DNA of 64,000 nucleotides from an uncultured Clostridia bacterium (GTDB lineage Bacteria; Bacillota; Clostridia; TANB77; CAG-508). Numbering within the stretch: the stretch's first letter is position 1; every line of letters begins with the position of its first letter. The notes below the pieces were generated by a model that was not told where the DNA came from, searched no databases, and worked only from the letters and a program-made list of their open reading frames with translations. Location of the stretch: assembly GCA_934183325.1 (NCBI GenBank), contig CAKPSH010000002.1, positions 60,310 to 124,309 on the forward strand. The letters are read 5' to 3'. Below are positions 1 to 10,170 of this stretch, in pieces. Both the position numbers and the translations under genes were made by a program.

Positions 1-2775
1 TACCAACGTAGCAGCTTTTTTATAGGCTCCTGTTAGTGTACTAGTTCCAATTAAATGTTGTCTCATTTTTAATAAGTCTGCCGAATTTATTTTTCCATCA
101 CCATTAATATCTCCGTAAACTACACTTATATAGTTTTCTGAAAGATAGCTAAATTCTGTTCCAGTTGAAATAACCTCTGCTTTTGCTGTTATTTTTATAT
201 CCTGATTTGTTAGTTGTTTCTTTATGGTACTTATCTTTTCGTTTATTTTAAATCCTGTAACAAAGTTTTCTTTAGTTTTATATCCAGCCTTGTTTAGATA
301 TTCTGTTAGTGTTGTATATTCCTTTACATCTTCCACAATTGTATATGTAAAAGTATTACTTACCCCCTCATAGGTAATTGTTGCATCAAATATTCCTGGT
401 ACAGATGAATCAAATCCTGTTATTGTATAATCATTGACATTTTTTTGTTCATTCTTGTAATTTGCTATTACCTTTAAACCTGTTAAATCTAACTTGTCTC
501 CCACAATATATGTGGTCTTTTTAGGTGCTATAATACTTATAGACTTTAGACTGTTAACTGTTTCCTTTTGCTTTACGACTATAGTTCCATCTGTAGTTCT
601 TCTTAGTAATACATATAAATTATCTTTAATAGAAACTATATTTAAATTGCTAGAATCTGCTGAATTGTCTACATCTATTCCTTCTTTAGTTAGTCCCGTA
701 TTCTCATTATATGCATATACAATTGCTTTTCCTGTTGCTGACATATCTATTGCTAAAACATACATATTTCCTTGTGATACAGTAATTCTAGGTGCACCTA
801 ATTTTATTGTTGTATCTATTTTTTCGAATTTTTCTCCATCATATATTACCATTCGCATTTTGTCATTATTAAAATCGCTACCTAATACAAAATATATTTT
901 ATTATTTAGTGTTACTACATCGTATTGATTAGAATTCATAGTTGTTTCTATCTCTGTAAATTTGTTATTTTTCATTTCATACATTCTAATTAATCCATTT
1001 GATTGGTTATTTATAATATACATTTTGTCATTCATTACCTTTATTTTAGGAGTTCCAGCATAACCTTTTTGTGACCCTGGTGCTAGACTTCCCTCATAAT
1101 ATGTACCAAATAAATCGAATGTATTTCCATTTAATTCGTATAAAGATGCTTTTAAATTATCTGAATGAACCTTTGCCAAATATAGTTTATCCTTATACTC
1201 TTTATATGCAAAAGTTCCATTTGTATCAGTTAGCGTTGTAACTTTGTTCCATGTATTGTTGCTAAATTTGTATAATGTAATTTTGTTCCACATAGATGTT
1301 ATTAAGTACATATCATTTTTTAATGTTAGTAGTGATGCGTTTATGATTTCACTTGTTCTATCCATTGAAGCTTCGTTTATCTTTTTCCACTCTGCATTTT
1401 CATAAATTTGTGTATATATTTTATTGTTTCCCATATTTACTGAATAAAGTTTATTGTTGTATGAAATAATATCAGCAGTTTTACTTGTGTATACATCTCC
1501 CCCCACACTATCTGGAAATTCTGTGTTTTTCCATGTATCATAATTTTGTGCATCTGGTATAGTAACATCAATTGTCATAGTGTCGCCTTTACTACTAGAT
1601 ATATTGCTTATAACTATTCCGGAGTTACTGCCATCACTAAATGTTAATGCTCCTTTAGTTACATTTAAATCACTAGAACCTAACTGTGTTTTTCCTTGTT
1701 CCTTTGAATATGATGCATTATATGCTTCATATCTTAGAGTAGCATCATCTTGAAGTCCACTTTCCTGCCTAAAAACATACACTCCAGTTTTTCCTCTATT
1801 ATTATTTAAACCTTCTACTGTAGTATTTATTCTATATACTATTATTCCTGAATTTCCTATCATTCTATCTAAGCTAGTAAAATCTGTTGGCTTTTTTCTA
1901 AATTCTACTACAAATAATTCATATTCGTTTAATGGTGATTTTAAAATATATGCTTGATTTCCATTTGCGTTATCTTGTGAGCTTAATGTAAGCGTTTGAC
2001 TTGTTGTAATTGTATCTATGGTTAGCCAATTTGTAAATTTCATTCTTAAATATGCTAGTGGATATGACATTTGTTCAGCTACAGCTCCCATTATATCCCA
2101 TGTATATACTGGATAAGTTCCATTGGATGTATATAAATCTGGATATCCCAAAGAATGTAAAAATTCGTGTGCAATCACTCCTGCTTTGCTATTTGAAATC
2201 GAATATGTATTTAACATATTATAAGTTCCTAGTCTTTTATTAGACCATTTATCATTTTCTCCATAATCACTTTTATGGCTAACTAATGTAGTGTTCGAAT
2301 CTACATCATCAGCCCCTCCTTTTAATATAATGGAAAAATTATCTATGTAACCATCATTATCATAATCTAAATTATCACTAATTCCTGCTATAGAAGAAAT
2401 TATAGTATTTATTATTGTATAGTCTATATTAGATTTTTTTGCTTCTTCTTCCGTACATGGTAATTCTATTGGAACTAACTGTTTTCCATCATATTGTGGA
2501 AAAAGATTTATTAAATTAAACTTTTCATATGATACTTTATTTAAATATCCTTTTACAGATAAGTCTCCTTCTCCTTCATACATTTTTACAAAATTTTGAT
2601 AATTATTTATCAGATATTCTTTTCCTTCTGTATCTCCTCTAAAATATGCAAAGAAAATAACATTTGCAAAGTCTTGTTTTGCTTTTTCTGAGCTTTTTGC
2701 TCCTACTAATACCGGTATAGTTGCTGTTGCAATTATTGCTATAATTAATACTACTATTTTGGCTTTTTTTAACAT
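1..2775 (-). CDS. Secreted M6-like metalloprotease with beta-propeller, Ig-like and dockerin domains (3' end cut off)
   Basis: The frame is open from the ATG at 2775 to the window edge (925 codons), so the C-terminus is missing. Residues 1-26 form a signal peptide or anchor (MLKKAKIVVLIIAIIATAT). A zincin motif HEFLHSLGYPD lies at about residues 203-213, as in immune-inhibitor-A (M6) peptidases. A calcium-loop-like stretch, LDYDNDGYIDNF, lies just before it. About residues 430-735 hold repeated 'LKNDMYLIT / YKDKLYLAK / LNNKIYFVL' units typical of Kelch-like propellers. A Big_3-type Ig domain follows (YIVGDKLDLTGLKV), then a dockerin-like EF-hand (YGDINGDGKINSADLLKM, about 885-902). Inferred role: extracellular protein degradation, perhaps tethered through a cohesin. 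The start has a GAGAGGGAGAG ribosome site. The domain order is read by eye; no cohesin is visible in the window. Confidence 0.85.
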   Translation of the reverse strand, partial: MLKKAKIVVLIIAIIATATIPVLVGAKSSEKAKQDFANVIFFAYFRGDTEGKEYLINNYQNFVKMYEGEGDLSVKGYLNKVSYEKFNLINLFPQYDGKQLVPIELPCTEEEAKKSNIDYTIINTIISSIAGISDNLDYDNDGYIDNFSIILKGGADDVDSNTTLVSHKSDYGENDKWSNKRLGTYNMLNTYSISNSKAGVIAHEFLHSLGYPDLYTSNGTYPVYTWDIMGAVAEQMSYPLAYLRMKFTNWLTIDTITTSQTLTLSSQDNANGNQAYILKSPLNEYELFVVEFRKKPTDFTSLDRMIGNSGIIVYRINTTVEGLNNNRGKTGVYVFRQESGLQDDATLRYEAYNASYSKEQGKTQLGSSDLNVTKGALTFSDGSNSGIVISNISSSKGDTMTIDVTIPDAQNYDTWKNTEFPDSVGGDVYTSKTADIISYNNKLYSVNMGNNKIYTQIYENAEWKKINEASMDRTSEIINASLLTLKNDMYLITSMWNKITLYKFSNNTWNKVTTLTDTNGTFAYKEYKDKLYLAKVHSDNLKASLYELNGNTFDLFGTYYEGSLAPGSQKGYAGTPKIKVMNDKMYIINNQSNGLIRMYEMKNNKFTEIETTMNSNQYDVVTLNNKIYFVLGSDFNNDKMRMVIYDGEKFEKIDTTIKLGAPRITVSQGNMYVLAIDMSATGKAIVYAYNENTGLTKEGIDVDNSADSSNLNIVSIKDNLYVLLRRTTDGTIVVKQKETVNSLKSISIIAPKKTTYIVGDKLDLTGLKVIANYKNEQKNVNDYTITGFDSSVPGIFDATITYEGVSNTFTYTIVEDVKEYTTLTEYLNKAGYKTKENFVTGFKINEKISTIKKQLTNQDIKITAKAEVISTGTEFSYLSENYISVVYGDINGDGKINSADLLKMRQHLIGTSTLTGAYKKAATLV

Positions 2776-2814
2776 GGTTTATATATACTCTCCCTCTCTT
2801 GTTTTTCTAAATTT

Positions 2815-2843
2815 ACTATAACATAAATTCAAAATGTTGAAAA
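2815..2843 (-). promoter_or_regulatory. Possible promoter of the M6-like protease gene
   Basis: On the minus strand a weak -35 (TTTTCA, 2843-2838) and a good -10 (TATAGT, 2820-2815) are 17 nt apart, 40 nt before the start codon. The -35 is poor, so this is tentative. Confidence 0.35.
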
Positions 2844-2946
2844 GTATTTTTTACTTATTCCAAAATTTTCTATTCTTAGTCAGCATAAAACGTTATATGA
2901 CATTTGCAATTTCATTTTGTACGTAATAAACAGAATATTTCAATAA

Positions 2947-3984
2947 TTACATCTTTTTATTTAAATCTTTTGAATAGTATATTAAATCAGTACAAATTAA
3001 ATTTCCATCTTTTATTTCTTCATCGTAATTATCTATAAAATAATTTTTAATTGTTTTTTCATATGTATCAAATCCTTGTTTTACATAGAAAGGTATATTG
3101 TTTTCTGTTGTTCCAACTAACATTTTTTCATATTTTTGCTTATAATTTCCACATAAAGATTTTAATAGTTTACTAGCATATCCTTTATTTCTATATTCTT
3201 TTCTTGTTACTAAGTTTTTTAATTCTAACTTTTTTCTATCAATTGGCAAGATAACTGCTATTGAAATAATTTCATCATTTATTTTTATTCCATACATATC
3301 TGATTTTTGCAAATATTTTCTGATACATTTTTCTGAAGGATCCACTTCTAAAAGCAATTCCATATATTCTTCTTTATTTTCAATTTTTCTTACTTCTAAT
3401 CTCTGCCTTTTAGGTAATTCATATCCTTCAGGAAGTACAGGCTTTTTTATTTCTCTGTTACTATAACGTTCCTCTGCAGAAAATATACAACCACAATATT
3501 TTTGCATATATAAGCCTAATTCTCTAGCCTTATTTTGACCTTCTGCAAAGCCTATTCTAAAATCTCTATATAAAAAGTTCAAACCATATTTCTCTGCAAT
3601 TTCATTTCCTAAATAATGTATAAACTCATGTTTTTGATATGGGCTAACTAAAAGAGTGGTACTAATTGTATCATAACCATTTTCTTTGGCATATTTTGCA
3701 GTCTCTTCTAATCTTATTTTATAACAATACTTTACACATCTACTCTCAATATCATTGCATACATTTTTGCAAAATTCTTCTAATCCATAATTTTCTATAA
3801 AAATTGCTTCTACTCCTATACTTTTAGTATATTCTTTTAAAGTATCTCTTCTAATTTTATACTCTGCATATGGATGTATATTTGGATTATACCAAAATAC
3901 AGTTGGCTCAATTCCATCTTTTCTTAAACTATCTATACAATATACACTACAAGGTGCACAACAAGTATGCATTAATAATTTCAT
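2947..3984 (-). CDS. queH: Epoxyqueuosine reductase QueH fused to a GNAT acetyltransferase domain
   Basis: Residues 1 to about 190 match QueH (formerly DUF208), the enzyme for the last step of queuosine tRNA modification in many Firmicutes. Visible motifs are MHTCCAPC (Cys8, Cys9, Cys12), the pair in RCVKYCYKIRLEE, and KYCGCIFS near residue 163; these cysteines ligate Fe-S or metal in the family. The remaining ~150 residues form a GNAT fold with the acetyl-CoA loop RKEYRNKGYASKLL and a late FYVKQGF strand. Usual QueH proteins are about 180-220 residues, so 345 reflects the fusion. It lies 24 nt after a glycosyltransferase gene in the same direction. queA is about 56 kb away in the window, so the organism probably makes queuosine. 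The substrate of the acetyltransferase half is unknown. Confidence 0.9.
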   Translation of the reverse strand: MKLLMHTCCAPCSVYCIDSLRKDGIEPTVFWYNPNIHPYAEYKIRRDTLKEYTKSIGVEAIFIENYGLEEFCKNVCNDIESRCVKYCYKIRLEETAKYAKENGYDTISTTLLVSPYQKHEFIHYLGNEIAEKYGLNFLYRDFRIGFAEGQNKARELGLYMQKYCGCIFSAEERYSNREIKKPVLPEGYELPKRQRLEVRKIENKEEYMELLLEVDPSEKCIRKYLQKSDMYGIKINDEIISIAVILPIDRKKLELKNLVTRKEYRNKGYASKLLKSLCGNYKQKYEKMLVGTTENNIPFYVKQGFDTYEKTIKNYFIDNYDEEIKDGNLICTDLIYYSKDLNKKM

Positions 3985-4008
3985 AATATCTCACTTCTTT
4001 ATTCTATT

Positions 4009-5554
4009 TTAATTTTTACTTCTAATTACAATATAGTTTCCTACTTCATTTGTCTCCCACATTTTTTCATCTATATTCAAATCATCTTGACTACGAATAA
4101 TATATAAATTTTTTCTATCTTCTTCATATGTTACCTCATTATAGAACTTATATTTACCAAAAGCTTCTACATTTTCGAATGTTCCATTTGGCTTTTTCTT
4201 TTGTACTGTATCTTTAAATACATATGGACTCGTTTTCGAATAAAATAAAACATATATATATGGTTCTTTTATGTCATATGGAAAATATATATTTTCTACA
4301 TCTTCAATATTTTCCACATAGTCAACTATTTCTTGTACTCCATTTACAAATGTATAGTATTGGCTCCAATCCAAATTAAAATATTCATATTCAAACATAA
4401 TAAAGTATATTAAATATATTATCAATATTGCATATTTAAATATATCAAATTTTTCTACAGCTTCATAAATTCCTATTACAGTGTAATATACAATTGGAAT
4501 CATTATTATATTACATCTATTTATATTTGCTTCACATATAAATAGCATTAAAAAAGCAATTAAAAACCATAAATTTATAATATTTGATACTTCATTTTTC
4601 CTTTTTAATTCCTTAATAATTCCAACAATAGTTAATGGTAGTGAGAAAATATATATTATTCCAAATCCTTCCATTGAGTTCCAAGGAAGTCCATCACTTT
4701 GAAATACTAACATTTCAATAGAATTAAAAAAGTTTTTCAAACTATTTATTATAATATTACCTGAGAACAATGTTGTAACCGTTTCATATCTATTTTGTAC
4801 CATTCTTGGTATTGTTAAAAATGGTAATTCTATTGCCGGCAAATCAAAGGAATTTATTAACACAAATATTATTATTGGCATTGAAATTATTGCTACTATG
4901 CTTAAACTTATTATTGCATCTTTTAATTTTATTTGTTTTTTCTTCAACATTATTATCAATAAAGGTATTAAGAATAATGGCAAAAAGAAGTATGAGGTTC
5001 CATAAGCATATGCTGTTAAACCGTAATACAACTGAAGCTATATACAGAGAAGATACTTTATTTTGCTTCAAATATAACACAATAAAGTAAACTGCCCATA
5101 AAACTAAATCTGGAAATATATTTGATTCTAACCCCCATCTACTCTTCATTATATGCCATGGACAAATTGCAAAAAATGCTAGTCCTATTATTGCTACTTT
5201 TTCATTTTTCAATTCTTTTATAAGTAAATAAAAAACAATCAAAGATATACTGCCAATAACAGCCATTGGCATACGCACAGACAATGTATTTAATCCTAAT
5301 AATTTAACACATGGAATCATTAAGTATGAGTATAATGCATTTTGTCCGCTTCCCCATGAAATTAAAAATACAGGTAAAAAGTTTCCATTCCTATCAATTC
5401 CATAATTTAGAATTGACCAAGCTTCATATCCAGATGATGCTTCATCTACATTTAATGCATTAGGTTGTTTGTCTATAAATAATATTCTACTTAATATTCC
5501 TATTAATAATAAAATTGCAATTATAATTATTTTTTTTACCTTTTCTTTATTCAT
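4009..5554 (-). CDS. GT39-type membrane glycosyltransferase, interrupted by an in-frame CGG (+1 shift needed)
   Basis: Two overlapping frames encode the two halves of one polytopic membrane protein. The first begins at ATG 5554 (site GAGGT about 10 nt upstream) and carries the loop motif NVDEASSGYEAW, the acidic pair of GT39/ArnT-like enzymes that use lipid-linked sugars. It continues to IASVVL, where CGG (5023-5021) follows. In that frame it runs into unrelated sequence (RFNSICLW) and soon stops. Dropping the C gives ...ASVVLGLTAYAYGTSYFF and continues in the second frame to 4009. The span of 1546 nt is 515 codons plus one base, giving about 514 residues with Gly178 at the join. Both halves are hydrophobic, with many membrane helices. 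It lies 16 nt after a related gene. It may be a pseudogene, but see the CGG finding. Confidence 0.75.
5021..5023 (-). other. CGG frameshift site 1 (glycosyltransferase)
   Basis: The codons read GTA TTA CGG TTT. The frame that fits the family resumes as TTA, skip C, GGT TTA ACA. This is the only in-frame CGG I found in this gene. Confidence 0.7.
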
Positions 5555-5570
5555 TTTTATATACCTCATT

Positions 5571-7058
5571 TTATTTTTCATATACGTCAAAAATTTCTAT
5601 TTCATCTGTCTTATTATAATTTTCTTTCACATATTTTATGACATCTAATGGTGTTTGCCAATTTAAATTTCGTTCATTATTTAATAATAGCAATTTTATG
5701 TTTTCCTTTGATTTCAATTCTTCTATTATTCCACCTGAGCCTTTGCTTCCTATATTACCAATTAAAAACATATCATAATTTTTATTATACCTATTTATTG
5801 GTATCATATATATACCAGCTCTAGCATCTAAAATATATACTTCTTGCCCTTGCTTTAAAATATAATCATCTACTTTTTGTATACATTCCTCCATATCATC
5901 ATATACAGGGATGTATTTAAAATTTTGTAATTTATAATTATCACAATCTCCTAAATATCCTATTATCTTATAAAGTGATACTACTAGCATAAAACTTATT
6001 ATTACAATTGTAACAAATTCAATAAATTTAAGTAATTTTTCATTATTTATGACTTCATCAAAATACTTATTTATCAATAATTTCAGCATATAGACCAATG
6101 TTATTATTCCAATTGTTCCGCCAATCAAGAAATGTATGTTATCTGATATTGGATAAACTACAATTATTGTTGAAATAGAATAAGCAAATAATATAGTTAA
6201 TATCATATTTCTTTCTTTTATAGATTTATAAAATGCAATAATTATACCTAATGGAACTATTACAGCTAGTAGCTTCAAATCTCCCTTAAGCAAATTATAA
6301 TAAGGTATATTATTTTTAAATTCTTTTATGCCTAATATTGTATAATCAAAAAAGTCGCCAATGATTTCATTATATATTAAATATAATATCAAAAGCATAA
6401 CTGGTATAGCTACTCCCAAAATTCTTGTTAAAGATATTTTTAAAAATTGTTTGAATTCTTCTTTTTTTCTAACTGCTAAAATTTTATATCCTATAAATAC
6501 AATTGAGAAGCATATACCTGTTGTCTGTTTCATAGTAATGCTTATTCCCGCTAATATCCCTAAAATTAGTTCTCTCTTTACATTAAATTCAAAGAAATCT
6601 TTGTTCTTCTTATAATTACTTAACTCAATCTTCAAAATGATTAACGCTATTAACAATATTGCAAAATTATAATCTATACAAAAATGCTCCACAAATAAAC
6701 TGAATATCATTGCAAGTATAATGATTATATAATCCTTTTTTATTTCTAATATATTTAATATCTTATATATGTAAAACATTATAGTGGCACTAAGAATACT
6801 TGCTAAAATTCTCATAACGACCATTTCTGTTCCAAATATCTTTAAAAATATTCCACATAATATTGGCAATCCAGGAGTCGTTACTAAATTAAAATCTCTA
6901 TATGGTAATAAACCATTTGCAATATTTCTAGCTGTATTAAATACCCACACTTCATCTAAATTATTTAGATATCTATTTACTATTATTGCAAATGTTACCA
7001 TCCAGAAGAATAAAAACATTAATATATCATCTTTTATTTTTTCCTTCTTATTTTTCAT
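5571..7058 (-). CDS. Polytopic membrane glycosyltransferase, GT39/ArnT-like
   Basis: A protein of about 495 residues with roughly ten or more hydrophobic helices. The first external loop carries [13 protein letters not shown], the Asp-Glu motif typical of C-type glycosyltransferases such as ArnT/PMT. A C-terminal soluble part starts near residue 400 ([19 protein letters not shown]). The ATG at 7058 overlaps the last codons of ruvB (TATGAAAAATAA), with GGGA about 10 nt upstream; the upstream extension of the frame runs inside ruvB and is not used. It probably transfers a polyprenyl-phosphate sugar to a surface glycan or protein outside the membrane. Substrate unknown. It lies in an apparent operon ruvB - this gene - second glycosyltransferase - queH. 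Confidence 0.75.
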   Translation of the reverse strand: MKNKKEKIKDDILMFLFFWMVTFAIIVNRYLNNLDEVWVFNTARNIANGLLPYRDFNLVTTPGLPILCGIFLKIFGTEMVVMRILASILSATIMFYIYKILNILEIKKDYIIIILAMIFSLFVEHFCIDYNFAILLIALIILKIELSNYKKNKDFFEFNVKRELILGILAGISITMKQTTGICFSIVFIGYKILAVRKKEEFKQFLKISLTRILGVAIPVMLLILYLIYNEIIGDFFDYTILGIKEFKNNIPYYNLLKGDLKLLAVIVPLGIIIAFYKSIKERNMILTILFAYSISTIIVVYPISDNIHFLIGGTIGIITLVYMLKLLINKYFDEVINNEKLLKFIEFVTIVIISFMLVVSLYKIIGYLGDCDNYKLQNFKYIPVYDDMEECIQKVDDYILKQGQEVYILDARAGIYMIPINRYNKNYDMFLIGNIGSKGSGGIIEELKSKENIKLLLLNNERNLNWQTPLDVIKYVKENYNKTDEIEIFDVYEK

Positions 7059-8052
7059 ATTTATATCCCATATGAGTATACCCTGCTGGTAATACAACCC
7101 TTCCTCTACTTGTTCTTGATATAAAACCTATTTGAATTAAATATGGTTCATATACATCTTCAATTGTGTGTACTTCTTCTCCCACAGTTGTTGCTATTGC
7201 ATCAACACCTACTGGTCCACCTTTGTATTTGCTTATAATTGCATCCAATATATTCCTATCTGTTTCATCTAACCCAATTTCATCAATTTCAAGGCGATTT
7301 AATGCTTCTTTTGCTATTTTTAGTGTAATATTTCCATTTCCAAGAACAATCGCATAATCTCTTACTCTTTTTAGAAGTCTATTTGCTATTCTTGGTGTTC
7401 CTCTTGAACGTCTTGCTATTTCTTGACTTGCCTTTTCATCGATTCCAACTTCTAAAATACGTGCAGATCTTTTTACAATATCATTTAGTTCACTTTCTGA
7501 ATATAGTTCCAATCTTGCAACTATCCCAAATCTGTCTCTAAGTGGAGTAGTTAGAGAGCCAGCTCTTGTCGTTGCTCCTATAAGTGTAAATCTTGGTAAG
7601 TCAAGTCTAATTGACCTAGCTTCTGGTCCTTTTCCTATCATAATATCTAAAGTATAATCTTCTAGTGCTGGATATAAAATTTCTTCAACTGTTCGATTAA
7701 TTCTATGTATCTCATCTATAAATAAAATATCAAATTCGTTCAAACTTGTAAGTATTGCTGCTAAATCTCCTGGCCTTTCTATTGCTGGTCCTGATGTTAT
7801 TTTTATATTTGAATTCATCTCATTTGCGATAATATTTGATAATGTAGTTTTTCCTAATCCAGGAGGTCCATATAGTAAAACATGGTCTAATGGATCTTTT
7901 CTTTTTCTAGCTGATTCAATATATATTTGCATATTTTCTTTTACTTTTGTTTGTCCTATATATTCCTTTAGAGTTTTTGGTCTTAAGGAATTCTCTATAT
8001 TTTCTTCTTCATTATCCTCTAATTCAGGATTTATTATTTCTTTTTCGTCCAT
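7048..8052 (-). CDS. ruvB: Holliday junction branch-migration ATPase RuvB
   Basis: 334 residues, the normal length. Walker [16 protein letters not shown], Walker [10 protein letters not shown], sensor 1 IGATTRAG and arginine-finger region TPLRDRFG are all visible, followed by the winged-helix C-terminus ending [14 protein letters not shown]. RuvB drives branch migration as a hexameric ring together with RuvA. ruvA and ruvC are not next to it in this window. The gene heads an operon whose next member overlaps its stop codon. Confidence 0.97.
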   Translation of the reverse strand: MDEKEIINPELEDNEEENIENSLRPKTLKEYIGQTKVKENMQIYIESARKRKDPLDHVLLYGPPGLGKTTLSNIIANEMNSNIKITSGPAIERPGDLAAILTSLNEFDILFIDEIHRINRTVEEILYPALEDYTLDIMIGKGPEARSIRLDLPRFTLIGATTRAGSLTTPLRDRFGIVARLELYSESELNDIVKRSARILEVGIDEKASQEIARRSRGTPRIANRLLKRVRDYAIVLGNGNITLKIAKEALNRLEIDEIGLDETDRNILDAIISKYKGGPVGVDAIATTVGEEVHTIEDVYEPYLIQIGFISRTSRGRVVLPAGYTHMGYKYEK

Positions 8053-8085
8053 TGTTACTCTCTTTCTCTAACTTTTTATGTCTTA

Positions 8086-8114
8086 ATTATATATGGAACA
8101 GATTTTTTTTGCAA
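8086..8114 (-). promoter_or_regulatory. Sigma-A-type promoter for ruvB
   Basis: TTGCAA (8114-8109), a 17-nt spacer and TATAAT (8091-8086) on the minus strand, about 35 nt before the ruvB start. Confidence 0.65.
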
Positions 8115-8153
8115 CATAAAACTAGAATTTGATAATGTTAATTTTTCCAAATT

Positions 8154-8193
8154 GAAAGTAGCCTGCGAAACAAACGTCTCACAGGCTACCTTC
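8154..8193 (-). terminator. Hairpin after the 431-residue orphan gene, probable terminator
   Basis: GTAGCCTG (8158-8165) pairs with CAGGCTAC (8182-8189), extended by GAAA/TTC. It is placed just after the stop codon of the minus-strand gene. The T-tract (TTTCAATTTGG) is weak. Confidence 0.5.
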
Positions 8194-8213
8194 AACATAT
8201 AATATTAATTAAC

Positions 8214-9509
8214 TCACCATGCTTTTCTAGAATTATAGAACTCAAAACTTTCTTTGACCAACTCTAGACTATAAATGTCTACATGCTCTCCAATCTTAGC
8301 ACAAATACTTTTGCTATTAACAGTAATGCTATCGTATTTCATCTTAATAATCTCTTTAAAGCCTATAAACTCTGTATCTTCACCTCTGTTTCTTGTGTAT
8401 TCATACAGTCCTATTTTTCCATCACTTCCAAATATACAGAATTCTTTAAATCCCACTATAGAACCTATATTATCTCTATCTATTTTACGAATTCTATCTT
8501 CTTTAGCAATGTAGTCAATCTCTGTTTCGACGCTTTTTCCTGTTATCATATCATACAGTGTATATTTCTGACCCTCCTTGTAGAAAATAACACTTCCAAC
8601 AGATTCCATTTCATGCTTACAATCAAATTGTTTCTCGAATATCTTCTTTCCGTGAATATCATAAACATCAAAATTGGTACCTCTAATTGCCACGAAGTAA
8701 TTTACTGTACATATAGATTGAAAAGGATAAATCACAGCATTTAAAGGCTTTATATCTTGATAAATCCCTTTGCTAAAAAATAGAACATTTCCTGCCAAGT
8801 CACAGACAATTATTTCTGATTTCTCGCAAATTTTCATAAACCAATAATCTTGAACTTTTCTTATTTGTACAGTTTCTGAATCAAATGCGTTAGTTCCATC
8901 ATAATTATAAATTCTATATGTACTCCACTCTTCAAAAATTTGCTCAATTCGAAAATGACATCTATTGTTGTCATCTTCTCCTAAAGCAATCCATCTGGCT
9001 GTCCAAAAGCAGTTCGGATAATCGCTGACTTTATCATCGATATCAATTCTTTTAAGTTTTCCTATTTTGCCTATGATTTTTCCGCCAAGGCTGGTATAGC
9101 ACCAGTATTCTTCCTCCTTGCCATATCTCTTAACCAAAAAAAAGTTTCTACAGTTTATTAGCACATCTCCTTCTTTCAATGTAATTCCATGATAGTAAAT
9201 TTCAGATTTCTGTTCTCCATCCTTTAGGAAATTGCTATAAAGCCATGGACATACATCTTTCAGTGTAACTCTTATGCATATATTGAGTCTGAGATAGATT
9301 TGCTTTGTGGTACAATTTAGTAAATAATTTTCAAGTACCGTACCTGTACCATCACTATATCCAGAACCATAATATAACACTAAATCTTCATTTCCACACT
9401 TTTTTCCTTCAAAGTCATAAAACCGTACCCCATAAAAATCTTCAATAGCTACTCTGTCCTTGAATATTCTCATCACTTCCATGTCTTTCATTCTAATTTC
9501 TTCTAGCAT
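8214..9509 (-). CDS. Orphan protein of unknown function, repeated beta-strand units
   Basis: 431 residues, not recognised. It is rich in short beta-strand repeats with a [IV]YD.[HYM]GK-like turn (FDVYDIHGKKIFEKQ, YTLYDMITGKSVE, IIVCDLAGNVLFFS, RIYNYDGTNAF), suggesting a beta-propeller or WG-like repeat protein. No signal peptide is seen, so it is probably cytoplasmic. Base composition is richer in G+C than its neighbours, and it contains an in-frame CGG (9425-9423, YGVRFYDF), a codon absent from intact AT-rich genes here. It is a single transcription unit with its own promoter and hairpin. The ATG at 9509 has GAAAGGAAAAAATC upstream; a later ATG (MKDMEVMRI) is an alternative start. It may be acquired. 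Confidence 0.7.
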   Translation of the reverse strand: MLEEIRMKDMEVMRIFKDRVAIEDFYGVRFYDFEGKKCGNEDLVLYYGSGYSDGTGTVLENYLLNCTTKQIYLRLNICIRVTLKDVCPWLYSNFLKDGEQKSEIYYHGITLKEGDVLINCRNFFLVKRYGKEEEYWCYTSLGGKIIGKIGKLKRIDIDDKVSDYPNCFWTARWIALGEDDNNRCHFRIEQIFEEWSTYRIYNYDGTNAFDSETVQIRKVQDYWFMKICEKSEIIVCDLAGNVLFFSKGIYQDIKPLNAVIYPFQSICTVNYFVAIRGTNFDVYDIHGKKIFEKQFDCKHEMESVGSVIFYKEGQKYTLYDMITGKSVETEIDYIAKEDRIRKIDRDNIGSIVGFKEFCIFGSDGKIGLYEYTRNRGEDTEFIGFKEIIKMKYDSITVNSKSICAKIGEHVDIYSLELVKESFEFYNSRKAW

Positions 9510-9572
9510 GATTTTTTCCTTTCTTGCTTATTAATATGCGTACTTCTGTAAGGTCACTCGAACCTTTTAACT

Positions 9573-9606
9573 TTTATAGTTTATAACACTTTTTATGTAA
9601 AGTCAA
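9573..9606 (-). promoter_or_regulatory. Promoter region of the 431-residue orphan gene
   Basis: Two overlapping readings fit: TTGACT-17-TAAACT, or TTTACA-17-TATAAA. A small hairpin (AGGTCACTCGAACCT, around 9551-9565) lies in the leader. Confidence 0.5.
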
Positions 9607-9666
9607 GTATAATATATTTGTATATCTATCTTAAATACAACTAATTATATATTTTTTATCAAATTA

Positions 9667-9702
9667 CAAAAAGAGCTAAATAAGTATTACTTATCTAGCT
9701 CT
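9667..9702 (-). terminator. Rho-independent terminator of the 56-residue gene
   Basis: On the minus strand AGAGCTAGATAAGT pairs with ACTTATTTAGCTCT across a 3-nt loop (one mismatch), followed directly by TTTTTG. A textbook terminator 16 nt after the stop codon of the small gene. Confidence 0.85.
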
Positions 9703-9717
9703 GTATTTTCAATTAAA

Positions 9718-9888
9718 TTAAACAACAAATACTAATTTACTATTTTTAATATTTGGTTCTGTTCTAATATAATTTAATTCTTTAATTTCTTGTGGTGCTT
9801 CATCTAGTAATCCAGAATAAACAATGTTATTAAAACCTTGTACTACCTCAATATCAATTCCTTTGAAATCTCCAATCTTTTGCAACAT
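9718..9888 (-). CDS. Small protein of 56 residues, function unknown
   Basis: ATG at 9888, TAA at 9720-9718. It begins MLQKIGDFKGIDIEVVQGFN and ends in NSKLVFVV. It is a complete transcription unit: promoter TTGCAT-18-TATAAT upstream, AAGGAG about 11 nt before the ATG, and a strong terminator just after the stop. The protein is acidic, soluble-looking, with no Cys and no membrane segment. I do not recognise it. Codon use matches the AT-rich host genes. It is easily missed because it is under 60 residues. Confidence 0.65.
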   Translation of the reverse strand: MLQKIGDFKGIDIEVVQGFNNIVYSGLLDEAPQEIKELNYIRTEPNIKNSKLVFVV

Positions 9889-9927
9889 TTCTTATAACAT
9901 CTCCTTCTCTTGTAAATCGTTATAAGC

Positions 9928-9957
9928 ATTATACCATTACCTTTTTCGAAAATGCAA
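9928..9957 (-). promoter_or_regulatory. Promoter of the 56-residue gene
   Basis: TTGCAT (9957-9952), an 18-nt spacer and TATAAT (9933-9928), 40 nt before the start codon. The remaining stretch to 10170 holds nothing else I can support beyond the leader of the next gene. Confidence 0.65.
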
Positions 9958-10170
9958 TAGTATTTTTGCATTTTCTTTTTAGACAATTCGTAATATTTTC
10001 CTATATGATTTTCACTTTTTGTCCCACTTACCTTTGCACGTTTTATTTGTCTATTTTTAAATTAATTTTTTGAATATTTTTTTATCTTTTTAATATAAAT
10101 TAATATAATAAATCTTTTGATTTTATAACTACAAATTAAAAGAAATTCTATGAGTTAAATTGGAGGCTTT

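Noticed and set aside
494..928. 144-residue plus-strand frame opposite the M6-like protease
   Set aside because: Antisense shadow; the minus frame is continuous and has clear domains.
4009..5554. Ordinary pseudogene
   Set aside because: A single defect, identical in kind to the other four sites, with both halves intact. Kept as a CDS needing a shift.
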